NCBI RefSeq assembly: GCF_029852145.1
Contig: NC_079974.1
Span: 22,174,082 to 22,238,081, forward strand
Length of the DNA: 64,000 nt
Origin: Microplitis mediator
Lineage: Eukaryota > Arthropoda > Insecta > Hymenoptera > Braconidae
Direction: 5' to 3'
The position numbers and the translations under genes were made by a program. Position 1 is the first letter of the stretch. Each line of letters opens with the position of its first letter. The notes under the pieces were generated by a model. That model worked only from the letters and a program-made list of their open reading frames with translations, did no database searches and had not been told where the DNA came from. Below are positions 37,350 to 47,647 of the stretch, piece by piece.

Positions 37350-39095
37350 TTAACAAATCAACTTTAACAAATCAAAGTTCACAAATATGACATTACTAGA
37401 ATTTTTTATAAAATCTTCTAATTCTTTATCATTAAAAAATGTTGCAATTGTTTCGCAACAATCGTACGGTAAATGATTGGAAAATAAATCAAACATTATT
37501 TTGCTACTTCTTTCTATTGAAGTATTTCTTTTGATGGCAGTATTCAAACGAATTTCAATTATGGTATATAAGTAATACAAATTATCAAAATAATCTTTCA
37601 GACATAAACTCCGAAAATCTTTATGAGATGAAAGTCTTATTAATTCCGTCATTTTGCAAGTCAATAGATGCCATAAAGAAATTTTGGTATTTCCAATCGT
37701 TGTTTGTTTTGCATATCTGATATCAGCTTCAAGGTCTCTTGTAATAGATTTGATTCTGTTTGGGAAGTATACTTGGCTCATGTTTTGCTCTGAAGAGTAT
37801 ATTGCTGATAATACTTCTTCTTTTACTGGTAAACCAATCATGTGTCTACTAAAAGTGTAGTACAATAATACTGTTCTCGAAAGATCTAAATTTTTCTTAA
37901 GAGATGAAATGTATTTAAAATCATGTCGATCATTTGGGGAAATAGCTTCCGCTATAAATTTTGTTACCATAATTGTTGGAACATCAATGTTCCGCCAATC
38001 GAAATTGGTATGATGAAGTATAAATAGAGTGATGTTGAACTGTCCATACATACACGTGTAGTAAACAAGTGAATTAGAAGATCCATTCGATCGAAATTTC
38101 GCATTGACGTCAGCTCCGGCAGCGTATAAAATTTGTATGACTTCCGATTTCTCATTACAGGATAAAAATTCTTGTCTATTGTAATAAATAAATTGATTAT
38201 TGGCATTTAAGACCGCGAAAAACACTACTGGTTTACCATAAATATCTTGATCGTTGGGGTTTGCACCTTTCGCCAAAAATGATTTAACCAGCTCGGGATC
38301 ATTTGCTTCAACAGCGTGCATCAATGATGTTTTATTTGACCTCGTATTTAAATGAATATCAGCTCCATACTCCAACAATAATGCTGTCATTTCTTTGTCT
38401 TTTCGAGCAATCGAGTAGTGTAACAGCGTTAAATCCATGTCCTTCCACAAAATCTTTTCGTCCCATTTGTTACGAAAAAATTTATTGTTGAATCGTAGAT
38501 TCACGTCCGCGCCATTGTTCAAAAGCAACGCCGCTACTTCAACATAGTTCTTAAATACCGCGAAGTGGATTGGATGGTAAACATCGGCGCATTTTGGGGT
38601 AACACTTGCTCCATACCTCAATAGAACTTTTACACACTTAATTTTATTGTTTAAACAAGCAAGATGTAGCGGCGTATATCCATTTTTTATTGGTCCAGTT
38701 AAAACAGAATCGACTCGCGCACCATTTTGGATTAGAAGTTTAACAATCTCGTGATGTCCATACTGGGCTGCCAAGTGAAGTGGAGAACTGCCTTTTCGTC
38801 CTGAACCATTAACATCTGCACCATGTTGAATCCGCAGCTTGACCAGTTTAATATTTCCAAATCGGGCGGCATATTTAAGTAATCCTCCTTCTAAACAACT
38901 ACTTTTGAGAAGTAATTCAACTCCGTTTTTTCTCAGCGATTCCGCCATTGTTCGTAGCTTGTTCTCGACTGCCGGCCTTGGAACTCGATTTTTACTTGAG
39001 ATCACCGAAACTTCTGATTCATTTAAATCGCAATTCTTATCTTTATCTCGAACTTGATTACTTGAAGTAATATCACTGCTTGTAACACTCGACAT
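37350..39095 (-). CDS. ANK-B: ankyrin-repeat protein with PRANC-like C-terminus (581 aa)
   Basis: Intronless frame from MSSVTSSDITSSNQ. The ankyrin block matches ANK-A residue for residue over long runs (for example SPLHLAAQYGHHEIVKLL to LLRYGASV). The PRANC-like end reads LPYDCCETIATFFNDKELEDF. It is longer than its sisters because the usual last codons are followed by a short duplication on the + strand (AACAAATCAA repeated near 37350-37375). This moves the stop and adds residues ending FDLLKLIC. An E-box lies 66 bp upstream. Parts (RNKWDEKILWKDM, LLLEYGADIHL, EANDPELVKSFLA) match ANK-D better than ANK-A, suggesting conversion. Function as for ANK-A: possible F-box-like adaptor. Confidence 0.87.
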   Translation of the reverse strand: MSSVTSSDITSSNQVRDKDKNCDLNESEVSVISSKNRVPRPAVENKLRTMAESLRKNGVELLLKSSCLEGGLLKYAARFGNIKLVKLRIQHGADVNGSGRKGSSPLHLAAQYGHHEIVKLLIQNGARVDSVLTGPIKNGYTPLHLACLNNKIKCVKVLLRYGASVTPKCADVYHPIHFAVFKNYVEVAALLLNNGADVNLRFNNKFFRNKWDEKILWKDMDLTLLHYSIARKDKEMTALLLEYGADIHLNTRSNKTSLMHAVEANDPELVKSFLAKGANPNDQDIYGKPVVFFAVLNANNQFIYYNRQEFLSCNEKSEVIQILYAAGADVNAKFRSNGSSNSLVYYTCMYGQFNITLFILHHTNFDWRNIDVPTIMVTKFIAEAISPNDRHDFKYISSLKKNLDLSRTVLLYYTFSRHMIGLPVKEEVLSAIYSSEQNMSQVYFPNRIKSITRDLEADIRYAKQTTIGNTKISLWHLLTCKMTELIRLSSHKDFRSLCLKDYFDNLYYLYTIIEIRLNTAIKRNTSIERSSKIMFDLFSNHLPYDCCETIATFFNDKELEDFIKNSSNVIFVNFDLLKLIC

Positions 39096-39160
39096 ATTTT
39101 TAATAATAAGCTTTATAGAATAGACTATATACGCACAGGTTAATTTTTCACTAGTGGAAA

Positions 39161-39166
39161 CACGTG
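39161..39166 (-). promoter_or_regulatory. conserved CACGTG E-box upstream of ANK-B
   Basis: CACGTG 66 bp upstream of the ATG, in the same context (GGAAACACGTGGTCGTTACTT on the + strand, shortened) as the other ankyrin genes. Confidence 0.45.
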
Positions 39167-39554
39167 GTCGTTACTTGGAGAGCTTGGAGAAAATGTGCTA
39201 CTGTAGTTTGAGGTTTGAGGAAGGTTAGTTTCTTGCTTATAGTTAAGCAATTACCGCCCCCGAAATTTTCATCCCCTCCCTAATAAAGATGAACCCTTTT
39301 CCGGCTTGGAGTGCCGGTGAGTCTAGGTGTGAGTCATGTAGTATAGAGCTAATTAAAGTCCGTTGTAAGGCTGTATGAGTGAAAGTTTAGTTGTAGTAGT
39401 GTAGACAAGCGCCCCCTTCTACCATTTTTCCGGCCCCTTTTCTAGAAAACAGACTATAGCTCTCTCATTTTAAAAATAAGACGTACGATTCAAATCAAGA
39501 GTAGGGATTCAAGGTTGACCGGGAAAGGGTTAAGTACATCGGCTACATGTTAAT

Positions 39555-40046
39555 TTTATTTTTTATTACTCGAAAAAAATTTTTTAAGGTGTAATAAATC
39601 GTTCACTCTCGATTACCTTAATTACTAATTGTTATTTAAAAAAAAAAAAAAAACAATTCTATAGCTTTACTTTATTTCAAAAATTTATGAACTAAAAAAA
39701 AAAATTTTATTTTTATAAATTTTTAGTGACCAAATTTGCCTCTTACGTAGAAAAACGGCCGAAAAATATGAAAAAATAATTTTTTCGGAAGTTTCGGCTG
39801 GTCCATTTTGCCCCAGGTGTTATGCGTAGGGCTAGAAATGTGGAATTATAATCATTTTTTTTTAATTTGATGATAAAAATATGAAAAAATCACTTTTTCA
39901 AAATTTTGGGTTTGTTCATTTTGCCCCAAATGTCATGCGTAGGGGTAAAAATGCGCAAACATATCGGATTTATAGTAATTAGTCGAAAAAAAAAAATTTT
40001 TTTTTATCAAAATTTCAGGGGGGGCGCTCTGCCCCACCCTCCCCTA
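39555..40046. mobile_element. TAGGGGAGGGTGGGGCAG-family MITE, truncated copy
   Basis: It begins inside the element at TTATTACTCGAAAAAAATTT and ends GCTCTGCCCCACCCTCCCCT. Sequence matches the right two-thirds of the copy at 43423-44176 in the same orientation. The missing left end suggests deletion at the join with ANK-B upstream DNA. Confidence 0.75.
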
Positions 40047-40492
40047 CTAAATAATTGAAATAATAAATAAAATACATAGTTGCAATGAAGAATTATTAAA
40101 ATTCAGGCTAAGAATATTGCAAATATTCTAAAATTCGGGAAGCTATCGTTTTCACCCCATTTTTTTGATATAAGTCTTGCAATATCGCGTTTTCATCAGA
40201 TGTCGACGTTTGAATATCCTCGGATGTTCAAGAATTATCTGATAGTGGGGGAGAATAGACTGCATTTATTAAAATAACGAACTTTATTTCTTAAAAGTAC
40301 TTAGTTAAGGTCTGCACAAAAGTCATCGGGAGATTAAAAAAACTGAATTTTTACCATAAATAAGGAATAAAGGACTTAACGCTATAAAAAAAAGAATGAA
40401 ACATTAGTCAACGAAATGAAAAAAAAAAAAAAAAGATTCAAATTATATTAAATATTTATTGTACAATATATATACATAAAATAAAATCAAAC

Positions 40493-42223
40493 TTAACAAA
40501 TTATCTCGTTACTACAAAGATTTAAAAAATCTTCTAATTCTTGATTATTAAAAGATGTTGCGATTGCTTCGCAACAGTCATACTGTAAATGAGTATGAAA
40601 TAAATCAAATACTATTTCTCTACTCTTTTTTATTAAAATACCTCTTTTGATGGCAGCTTTTAAACGAATTTCAATAATGTTATAATAGATAGAATATTTA
40701 GTGATATAATCACTTACACATAAACTACGGAAATCTTCCTGAAATGAAAGACTTACTAAATCTGCCATTTTACAAGTCAATACATGCCACAAAGAAAATT
40801 TAGTATTTCCAATCGTCATTAATTTTAAATTTCTGATATGATTTTCGAGGTCTCTTTTCATAAATTCGATCTCTTGTGCGTATTCTTCGAGGCTGCCACC
40901 GTGAAGTGAAGAGGAGTATATTGCCGATAATAATTCTTCTTTTACTGGGAAACCAATCATATGTCTACTAATTATGTAAGACAATAATGAGCATTTCGAA
41001 TAATGGAAAGAATCCTTAAGATGTGTCATGTATACCAAATCCTGTTGGTCCTGTGGGGGAATAGCTTCCTCTATTAATTTTGTAACCTCAATAGCTGCAC
41101 AATCAATTTTCCGCCAATCAAAATTGGTCTTATAGAGTACAAATTCGAGGATACTTCGATATCCATACATACACGTGTAGTGAACAAGTGAATCAAAAGA
41201 TTTATTTGATCGAAACTTTACATTGACGTCAGCTCCGGCAGCGTATAAAAGTTCTATTATTTCCAATTTCTCGTCGAGGCTAAGAAATTCTTCTTTATCA
41301 TAATAACTAGATTGATTATTGGCATTTACGAACATGTAAAACAAGACCGGTTTACCATAAATATCTCGATCGTTGGGATTTGCACCTTTCGCCAAAAAAT
41401 ATTTAACCAGCTCGACATTATTTGCTTCAACAGCGTGCATCAATGATGTTTTATTCGACCTTGTATTTAAATGAATATCGGCTCCATGCTCCAACAATAA
41501 TATTGCCATTTCGTCGCGTTTTAGAGCGATCGAGCAGTGTAACAGTGTTAAATCCATGTCCTTCCAAAAAATTGATTGGTCCCATTTATTATGAAAGAAT
41601 TTATTGTTGAATCGTAGATTTACGTCCGCGCCATTTTCCAAAAGCAACGCCGCTATTTCATTGAAGTTCCTAAATACCGCGAAGTGGATTGGATGGTAAA
41701 CATCGGCGCATTTTGGGGTAACACTTGCGCCATATTTCAATAGAACTTTTACACACTTAATTTTATAATTTAAACAAGCAAGATGTAGCGGCGTATATCC
41801 ATTTATCGTTGGTTCATTTAATACTGGATCAAGACGTGCTCCGTTATTAATAAGAAGTTCAATGATCTCGGGATGGCCGTACCATGCTGCCTCGTGGAGT
41901 GGAGAACTTATTCGCTCTGAACCATTAACATCGGCACCTTGACGAATCCGCAGCTTGACCAGGTTAATATCGCCAGCTTGGGCGGCATTTCTAAGCGATC
42001 CTCCAATTAAACATTTATTTTTAACAAATAATTTAACTCTGTTTTTTCTCAACGATTTCGCAATTTTTCCTCGTTCGTTCTCGAATACCGGCCGTAGAAC
42101 ACGATTTTTACTTGAAACCACTGAAATTTCTGATTTATTTAAAGTTTCTGTTAAATCACAATTTTCATCTTCATCTCGAACTTGATTACTTGAGGTAATA
42201 TCACTGCTTGTAACACTCGACAT
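40493..42223 (-). CDS. ANK-C: ankyrin-repeat protein with PRANC-like C-terminus (576 aa)
   Basis: Intronless frame from MSSVTSSDITSSNQ, ankyrin repeats from roughly residue 75 to 345 (SPLHEAAWYGHPEIIELL; TPLHLACLNYKIKCVKVLL; SLMHAVEANNVELVKYFL). The C-terminal half is of the second type shared with ANK-D and ANK-E, with SSLHGGSLEEYAQ and the end LQYDCCEAIATSFNNQELEDF. One residue is missing in repeat 2 relative to ANK-A (NGSERISSPLH). Its start lies about 300 bp from the duplicated ENOSF1 3' block (42519 onward), so this gene marks the right edge of the island. The E-box is 66 bp upstream. Confidence 0.88.
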   Translation of the reverse strand: MSSVTSSDITSSNQVRDEDENCDLTETLNKSEISVVSSKNRVLRPVFENERGKIAKSLRKNRVKLFVKNKCLIGGSLRNAAQAGDINLVKLRIRQGADVNGSERISSPLHEAAWYGHPEIIELLINNGARLDPVLNEPTINGYTPLHLACLNYKIKCVKVLLKYGASVTPKCADVYHPIHFAVFRNFNEIAALLLENGADVNLRFNNKFFHNKWDQSIFWKDMDLTLLHCSIALKRDEMAILLLEHGADIHLNTRSNKTSLMHAVEANNVELVKYFLAKGANPNDRDIYGKPVLFYMFVNANNQSSYYDKEEFLSLDEKLEIIELLYAAGADVNVKFRSNKSFDSLVHYTCMYGYRSILEFVLYKTNFDWRKIDCAAIEVTKLIEEAIPPQDQQDLVYMTHLKDSFHYSKCSLLSYIISRHMIGFPVKEELLSAIYSSSLHGGSLEEYAQEIEFMKRDLENHIRNLKLMTIGNTKFSLWHVLTCKMADLVSLSFQEDFRSLCVSDYITKYSIYYNIIEIRLKAAIKRGILIKKSREIVFDLFHTHLQYDCCEAIATSFNNQELEDFLNLCSNEIIC

Positions 42224-42288
42224 ATTTTTAATAATAAGTTTTATAGAATAGACGATATACGCACAGGTTAATTTTTCACTAATGGAAA

Positions 42289-42294
42289 CACGTG
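42289..42294 (-). promoter_or_regulatory. conserved CACGTG E-box upstream of ANK-C
   Basis: CACGTG 66 bp upstream of the ATG in the shared ankyrin-gene start block. Confidence 0.45.
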
Positions 42295-42694
42295 GTCGTT
42301 ACTTGGAGAGCTTGGAGAAAATGTGTTCTACTGGAGTTTGAGGTTTCTTGCATATAGTTCAGCTATTTCCGCCCTCTACATTTTCATCCCCACCCTAATA
42401 AAAATTAAGTTCATAGGCTACATTTAAATCTTTATTTTCAAAAATTAATGAATGCATCAGTGAGAAAAAAATAAAATCTATTAGACAGGAAAGCAAATAT
42501 TTTATTTTGTGCGTAATTTAGCATTTAATTAATTAATTTTTTTTTATACTTCATTTCCTTACTTCCTTAATTAATTGATTAAATTTAATTAAATTTTACT
42601 GTATTGAATAATTATTTATTGATAAAAGTAAATTAGCAATGTATAGTATGTGATATTAATGATTAATGTTAATGACTATTATTTGTGGGAATAA

Positions 42695-45600
42695 TTAGTC
42701 GATCTGCTTGGGGTAAATTCCTTCGTTGAACATCCGCTGCCACTCTTTGCCCTGAGGAAACTCGTAGTCGAGGATCGCTTGGTCCTTGAGCTTTGTTGAG
42801 TAGCCGGGAAGATTTGGTGGCATGTAATGTCCATTTTTGACTACTGTAGGATTTACAAAGTGTTCGTGTTGTTGGTCCACGTATTCAATTATTTGATTAT
42901 CAGTAATACCACTCAGGGAGAGGTAATCCCACATTTGTAAATGCTGTACCATTTCACAGAGTCCGACTCCGCCAGCATGTGGACACACTGGAACTGATCG
43001 TTTTATTTTATTACTATTGATTCAATAAGAAATATCTTATGCAACTAAAAATTATTCTTCCATTTAATATCGTTTAGTATAAGAAAATCTTTGAGTTGAT
43101 CATCTCCACAGTAAAAAACGAATCGTCAAAGTAGAAAAAAAACGTGTGTTAAAATTCTGAGTGTTGAATTTTTAACACTTTTATGTGTCAATTTAACACC
43201 CAGTATTTATCTTGTTTGAACTGTCGCAATCGATTGATTTTTTAACACACAAAAATGTTATTTTATTCGAAAGTAACACTTTTTATATGTTACTGTCAAA
43301 TCAACACACAAAATATGTTAAAAATAATGTCGATCATCACAAAAGAATTCTTGGAAAATTGTTATTTTTAACATATGCGTATGTAACTTTTTTTAACACT
43401 CACAACATGTTAAAGTAACATATAGGGGAGGGTGGGGCAGAGCGGCCCCCCTAAGCCAATTATTATTTTTTGTGGCTTTCAACCATAAGATCACTTTACT
43501 TTTGTCCTATTTCGAACAAATTTATGGACATTTTGCCAAAATTCTGAAAAATTTTTTTTTTTTTTGTGGGGCAGAGCGGCCCTCCTTCAAAAAGTGATAA
43601 AAAAAATTTTTTTTTTCGTTTTTTTTTTTTTTTTTAATTGTTTTCATCATTAAGAATGTATTTCTTTCTCTTGACAACTATTTTTGGTTTTATATTACTC
43701 GAAAAAAATTTTTTAAAGCGTAAAAAATCGTTCACTCTCGATTAACTTAATAACTAATTGTTATTTAATAAAAAAAAAAAAAATTCTATAATTTTACTTT
43801 ATTTCAAAAATTTATCAACTAAAAAAAAAAATTTAATTTTTATAAATTTTTAGTGACCAAATTTGCCTCTTACATAAAGAAACGGCCGAAAAATATGAAA
43901 AAATAATTTTTTCGGAAGTTTCGGCTGCTCCATTTTGCCCCAGGTGTTATGCGTAGGGCTAGAAATGTGGAATTATAATAATTTTTTTTTAATTTGACGA
44001 TAAAAATATGAAAAAATCACTTTTTCAAAATTTTGGGCTTGTTCATTTTGCCCCAAATGTCATGCGTAGGGGTAAAAATGCGCAAACATATCGGATTTAT
44101 AGTAATTAGTCGAAAAAAAATAAATTTTTTTTTTGGTCAAAATTTCAGGGGGGCCGCTCTGCCCCACCCTCCCCTATCCGGATATATATTTTTTCCGTAT
44201 GGGGACTCAATAAATTTCCGTAATTTTGTAGAGCTAAAAAAAAATAATAATTAGAAAAAAACTACGAAAAATGAAAAACCTTTCAATTTGTAAGCCATGA
44301 AGTAAACAGCAAGAACTTCATTGACTCCCCCGATTCTCGCCGAGTCGATCTGACAATAATCGATGGCCTTCAATTGCAGCAGTTGCTTAAACATGACCCT
44401 ATTAGCGCAAGCTTCCCCCGTAGCGACTCCGATTCCCATTGGCCTCACGGCTTCCGCTATTTTTCTGTGCCCTAGAATGTCATCCGGCGAAGTCGGCTCC
44501 TCGATCCAGTAAATTTTAAACTTCTCCAAGTGCTTCATCCACTCAATGGCCTCGTCCACTCCCCAGATCTGGTTTGCGTCGACCATCAATTTGTTGTCGC
44601 TTCCTATTTCCTCGCGCACTAGCCCGCATCTCCTGATGTCGTCCTGCAAATCGCGGCCTACTTTAACTTTGAAGGATCTGTAGCCGTCTTTCAGGTATTT
44701 TCTGCACAGCTGACGGACTTTTTCGTCAGAATATTTCAGCCAGCCGACTTGAGTCGTGTAAGCCGGCAACCCGTGGGTCAGTAGATGTTTTTCTCGTTCT
44801 TCTTTACCCGCTTGCCTTTCTTTCAATATATCAATCGCTTCTTCAGGTGTAATTAAATCTGTACTATTTAAATAAAATTTCCATCAATTATTTTGTTAAT
44901 TAATAAATTAACTGAATTGTTATTTAATGAATAAATAATTACATATAACGAAAATCAATTGTGGAAACTAATTGCTCAGGTGTTAAATCTGATAATAATT
45001 TCCACAGAGGTACATTTCTTATTCTAGCCCATAAATCCCATAATGAGTTAATTACTGCTGCTGTCGCTAATTGGATTACACCTTTTTCTGGACCCAACTG
45101 TATTAATTTATTATTAATCATTTAATAAATGTAAAATTTAGTTGCACTGTAACAAATGGTTCCATGCGTTTTGAGCACACAGAAAAAAAGGATTTCTTGG
45201 CGCAAAAAATTTTTTCTTGTTCTAAGAAAATTTTAACTTGACCCAAGAAATTTTTTGTATTATAAAAAAAAAAAACTTTTCTTGGGGTATAATAAAATTT
45301 TCTTGGAACAAGAAAAAAATTTTTTAGGCGAGAAAAAAATTCTTGAGCCAAGAAAACTTTTTGTCTTCAATTCATAATACAAAATATTTCTTGCGCCAAG
45401 AAATTCTTTTTTTCTGTGCACCTGACAAAATATCCCCGACAAAATATCCCCAGTTTTGTGTCGTTTTTTTTTGGCTTTTTTCACTATTTTTGCTTTCTTT
45501 TCATGGGGATATTTTGTCGGGGATATTTTGTCAGGAGTTCAAAACGCCTGATACCGTAACAAATTACCCGCAGAAAAAATAAATATATCATCATATTGTT

Positions 45601-46075
45601 TACATTTTCATATCACGATTAAGATAAAGTTTCCTGAGAGTAATCGCCGTTGGTTCCCGATCATTCCCGACGGCGATTTGCCCTCTGGGAAAAGACTTTA
45701 TTAATATTTCTTATTATTTTGCCCGCGGATATTTTTTCACGGCACTAATTTAGTAAATAAATTTAATTACCCAACGTAATTGTGATTCACTTGTAATATC
45801 TCTCCAAAATTTTCCAAAATTATTAAAAATATCATAAACATTTCTATTTATTACCATTTTTAAAATATCTTCGCATGCTTTTACCACTAAAAAATAAATA
45901 AATATATAAATTATCATTAATTAATAATTGAATATAAATTAAAATAACCGATTTGAGTTCCCCTTCCAAGAGTGAATGTAAGACCGTATCCCTCAAGTCC
46001 ATTTTTTAATCTAATTGTTACATAAGCGCAAGAATAATCTGGGTCTGTGTGCTGCAATAAATAAATTTAAATAAT

Positions 46076-46109
<34 letters not shown>

Positions 46110-46213
46110 TGATGATTTTTAATATATTAATTTACCATAGCGTCACTTCCATCGGCTTGTAAAGAAGTTGGAAATCGGATGTCTTTAGCGGAAACTTTTA
46201 CTATGCGAGTCAT
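42695..46213 (-). CDS. ENOSF1: mitochondrial enolase superfamily member 1 / L-fuconate dehydratase-like (6 exons, 444 aa)
   Basis: Exons on the - strand: 46213-46136, 46051-45949, 45886-45771, 45097-44943, 44863-44280 and 42993-42695, all GT/AG and phase-consistent, giving 444 aa, the usual family length. Enolase-superfamily residues are in order: KVKVG (Lys base, strand 2), MVDANQ and IEEPTSPDD and GEACAN (metal-binding D, E, E), and CPHAGGVGL (catalytic His, last exon). The enzyme dehydrates L-fuconate; in mammals the gene is also linked to thymidylate-synthase antisense RNA. The start [17 protein letters not shown] matches the family N-terminus. The donor at 44280/44279 (GTTTTT) is weak. 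The last intron holds a complete MITE (43423-44176). The last exon exists twice (see 27913-28211). Confidence 0.94.
43423..44176. mobile_element. TAGGGGAGGGTGGGGCAG-family MITE, full copy 2, in ENOSF1 last intron
   Basis: Inverted ends TAGGGGAGGGTGGGGCAGAG and GCTCTGCCCCACCCTCCCC, interior as in the copy at 34950-35702 but in reverse orientation. It lies 100 bp from the weak ENOSF1 donor at 44279. Confidence 0.8.
45177..45420. mobile_element. MITE with GCACACAGAAAAAAAGG ends, in ENOSF1 intron 3
   Basis: Left end GCACACAGAAAAAAAGGATT and right end CCAAGAAATTCTTTTTTTCTGTGCA (shortened: TTTTTTTCTGTGC) are inverted, with internal repeats of TTTTCTTG(G/A) and CAAGAAA. It is a diverged relative of the element at 7105-7331. 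A second palindrome, CTGACAAAATATCCCCGAC against GTCGGGGATATTTTGTCAG, follows directly at 45421-45535. Confidence 0.7.
45421..45535. repeat. short palindromic element (GACAAAATATCCCC)
   Basis: The arms each hold two copies of GACAAAATATCCCC in direct repeat and face each other across about 55 bp. This is a hairpin-forming MITE-like insertion in ENOSF1 intron 3. Confidence 0.7.
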
Positions 46214-46499
46214 TGTTTTACTTTTGATATTATGAAATTATATATATGTAAAAATGAATTAAACTTGATAATTAATACAAGCAATGTCTGCATCTACACA
46301 CTTGTCAAGTGATAAATAAACTGGTCACATAATACGTTTTATCATCTCGTTAAAAATAAATAATAATAAACGGAGTACATAAATATTTATATCTTATTTG
46401 AATGCCGAGTGACTGATAACGATAACGATTTAAAGTTTTTTACATTTATATATAAACGGAGCATGGATCTGATAATTTAAGGATTTTTTTGCGTGAGGC

Positions 46500-46836
46500 T
46501 TATATAGGGGAGGGAGGGGCAAAAGGGGGCACTTAAGGAAATACCAAGTTTTCGAGGACTCAAATACGCTAAATCTCTTTTTTTTTAATGACATTCAAAG
46601 TAAATAGAAGAAATTTTCAGTTACCGTTGAAAAAAAAAATTTTTCATTTCTGCGGGCAAAGTGGGGTACCCCCTAAAAAAGGTAAAAAAAAAATTTCTGG
46701 ATTTTAAACGAATTTGATTAAGTTTAATTTTTTTTTAAGTAATTTACATGAAGAAAAATTATATTTTACATGTTTATTGGAGACAACAGAAGAAAAAAAA
46801 TTTTTAATATTTTTTATCATAAAACAGACGTCATTA
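46500..46836. mobile_element. truncated MITE with GGGGAGGGAGGGGCAAAAG end
   Basis: It starts TATAGGGGAGGGAGGGGCAA and runs into the TA-flanked element at 46837. A matching reverse copy without its end lies at about 62270-62445 (AACGGCAACAAAAAATTTTTT; TATTTACTTTGATTATCATT). It is distinct from but similar at the tip to the GGGGAGGGTGGGGC family. Confidence 0.6.
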
Positions 46837-47296
46837 CACTGTAAAAAATCCGGAGTGAATTGGGAGTGAAATAAAATCCGAATTCACTCCGGATTCACTC
46901 CGCCACTCGGAGTTCCGAAGTTTAAAAAAAAATCACTCCGCATGCGGAGTGAATTGGGAGTTTTTTTTAGCGGAGTGATTGCGGAGTGACGCGGATTTTA
47001 TTTCACTCCCAATTCACTCCGGTCCGGAGTTTTAATACTTAAATAAATTTATATGAAACAGCTAAACAATATGTGTGTGTGTGTGTGTGCGAGTGTGTGT
47101 GCGAGTGTGTGTTTGCGTGCATGTGTGTGTGCAGGTGTGTGCAGGTGTGTGCGTGTGTGCCTAAATATGTATGTGTGAATGTGTGTGCATATCAGCTGAT
47201 CAATAATGTAATACGCGAATTTTTACTTCGATTTTATTATGTGGAGTTATATTTTATTAATAATATTTTCAAAACTCCGCTCCGGAGTGAATTTCA
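46837..47296. mobile_element. TA-flanked CACTGTAAAAAAT MITE, truncated copy
   Basis: Left end CACTGTAAAAAATCCGGAG, with GGAGTGAATT/AATTCACTCC repeats and a GT-rich tract as in 33746-34431. It breaks off at GTGAATTTCAAGG where the ankyrin duplication (ANK-D side) begins, so this junction is younger than the element. Confidence 0.72.
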
Positions 47297-47575
47297 AGGT
47301 TTCTTTAAAGAATTGAAGTAAATAAACTGTGTTTTTTAAACAATAAACTAGATAAATATTTTGTACGGAATAAAATATTTAATTTTCTGTCTAATAGATT
47401 TTTTTTACTGATAAGTTCATAAATTTTATAAAATAAAGAATCAAAATGTAGCCTATAACTTCTATTAAGGTGGGGATGAAAATTTAGGGGTGGGGGTCGG
47501 AAATACCTGAACCATAAGTTACTTGCCTCAAACTACAGTACACTACAGTAGAGCACAGTTCCATCAATTGAAGAC

Positions 47576-47581
47576 CACGTG
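47576..47581 (+). promoter_or_regulatory. conserved CACGTG E-box upstream of ANK-D
   Basis: CACGTG lies 67-72 bp upstream of the ATG at 47648, in the same block (GACCACGTGTTTTCCATTAG) as in the four other genes but on the + strand. Confidence 0.45.
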
Positions 47582-47647
47582 TTTTCCATTAGTGAAAAAT
47601 TAACCTGTACGTATATCGTCTATTATATAAAACTTATTATTGAAAAT

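Noticed and set aside
47579..47647. Longer start for ANK-D
   Set aside because: The extra 23 codons match untranslated upstream DNA, starting within the E-box block, of the four sister genes; the ATG at 47648 is common to all.
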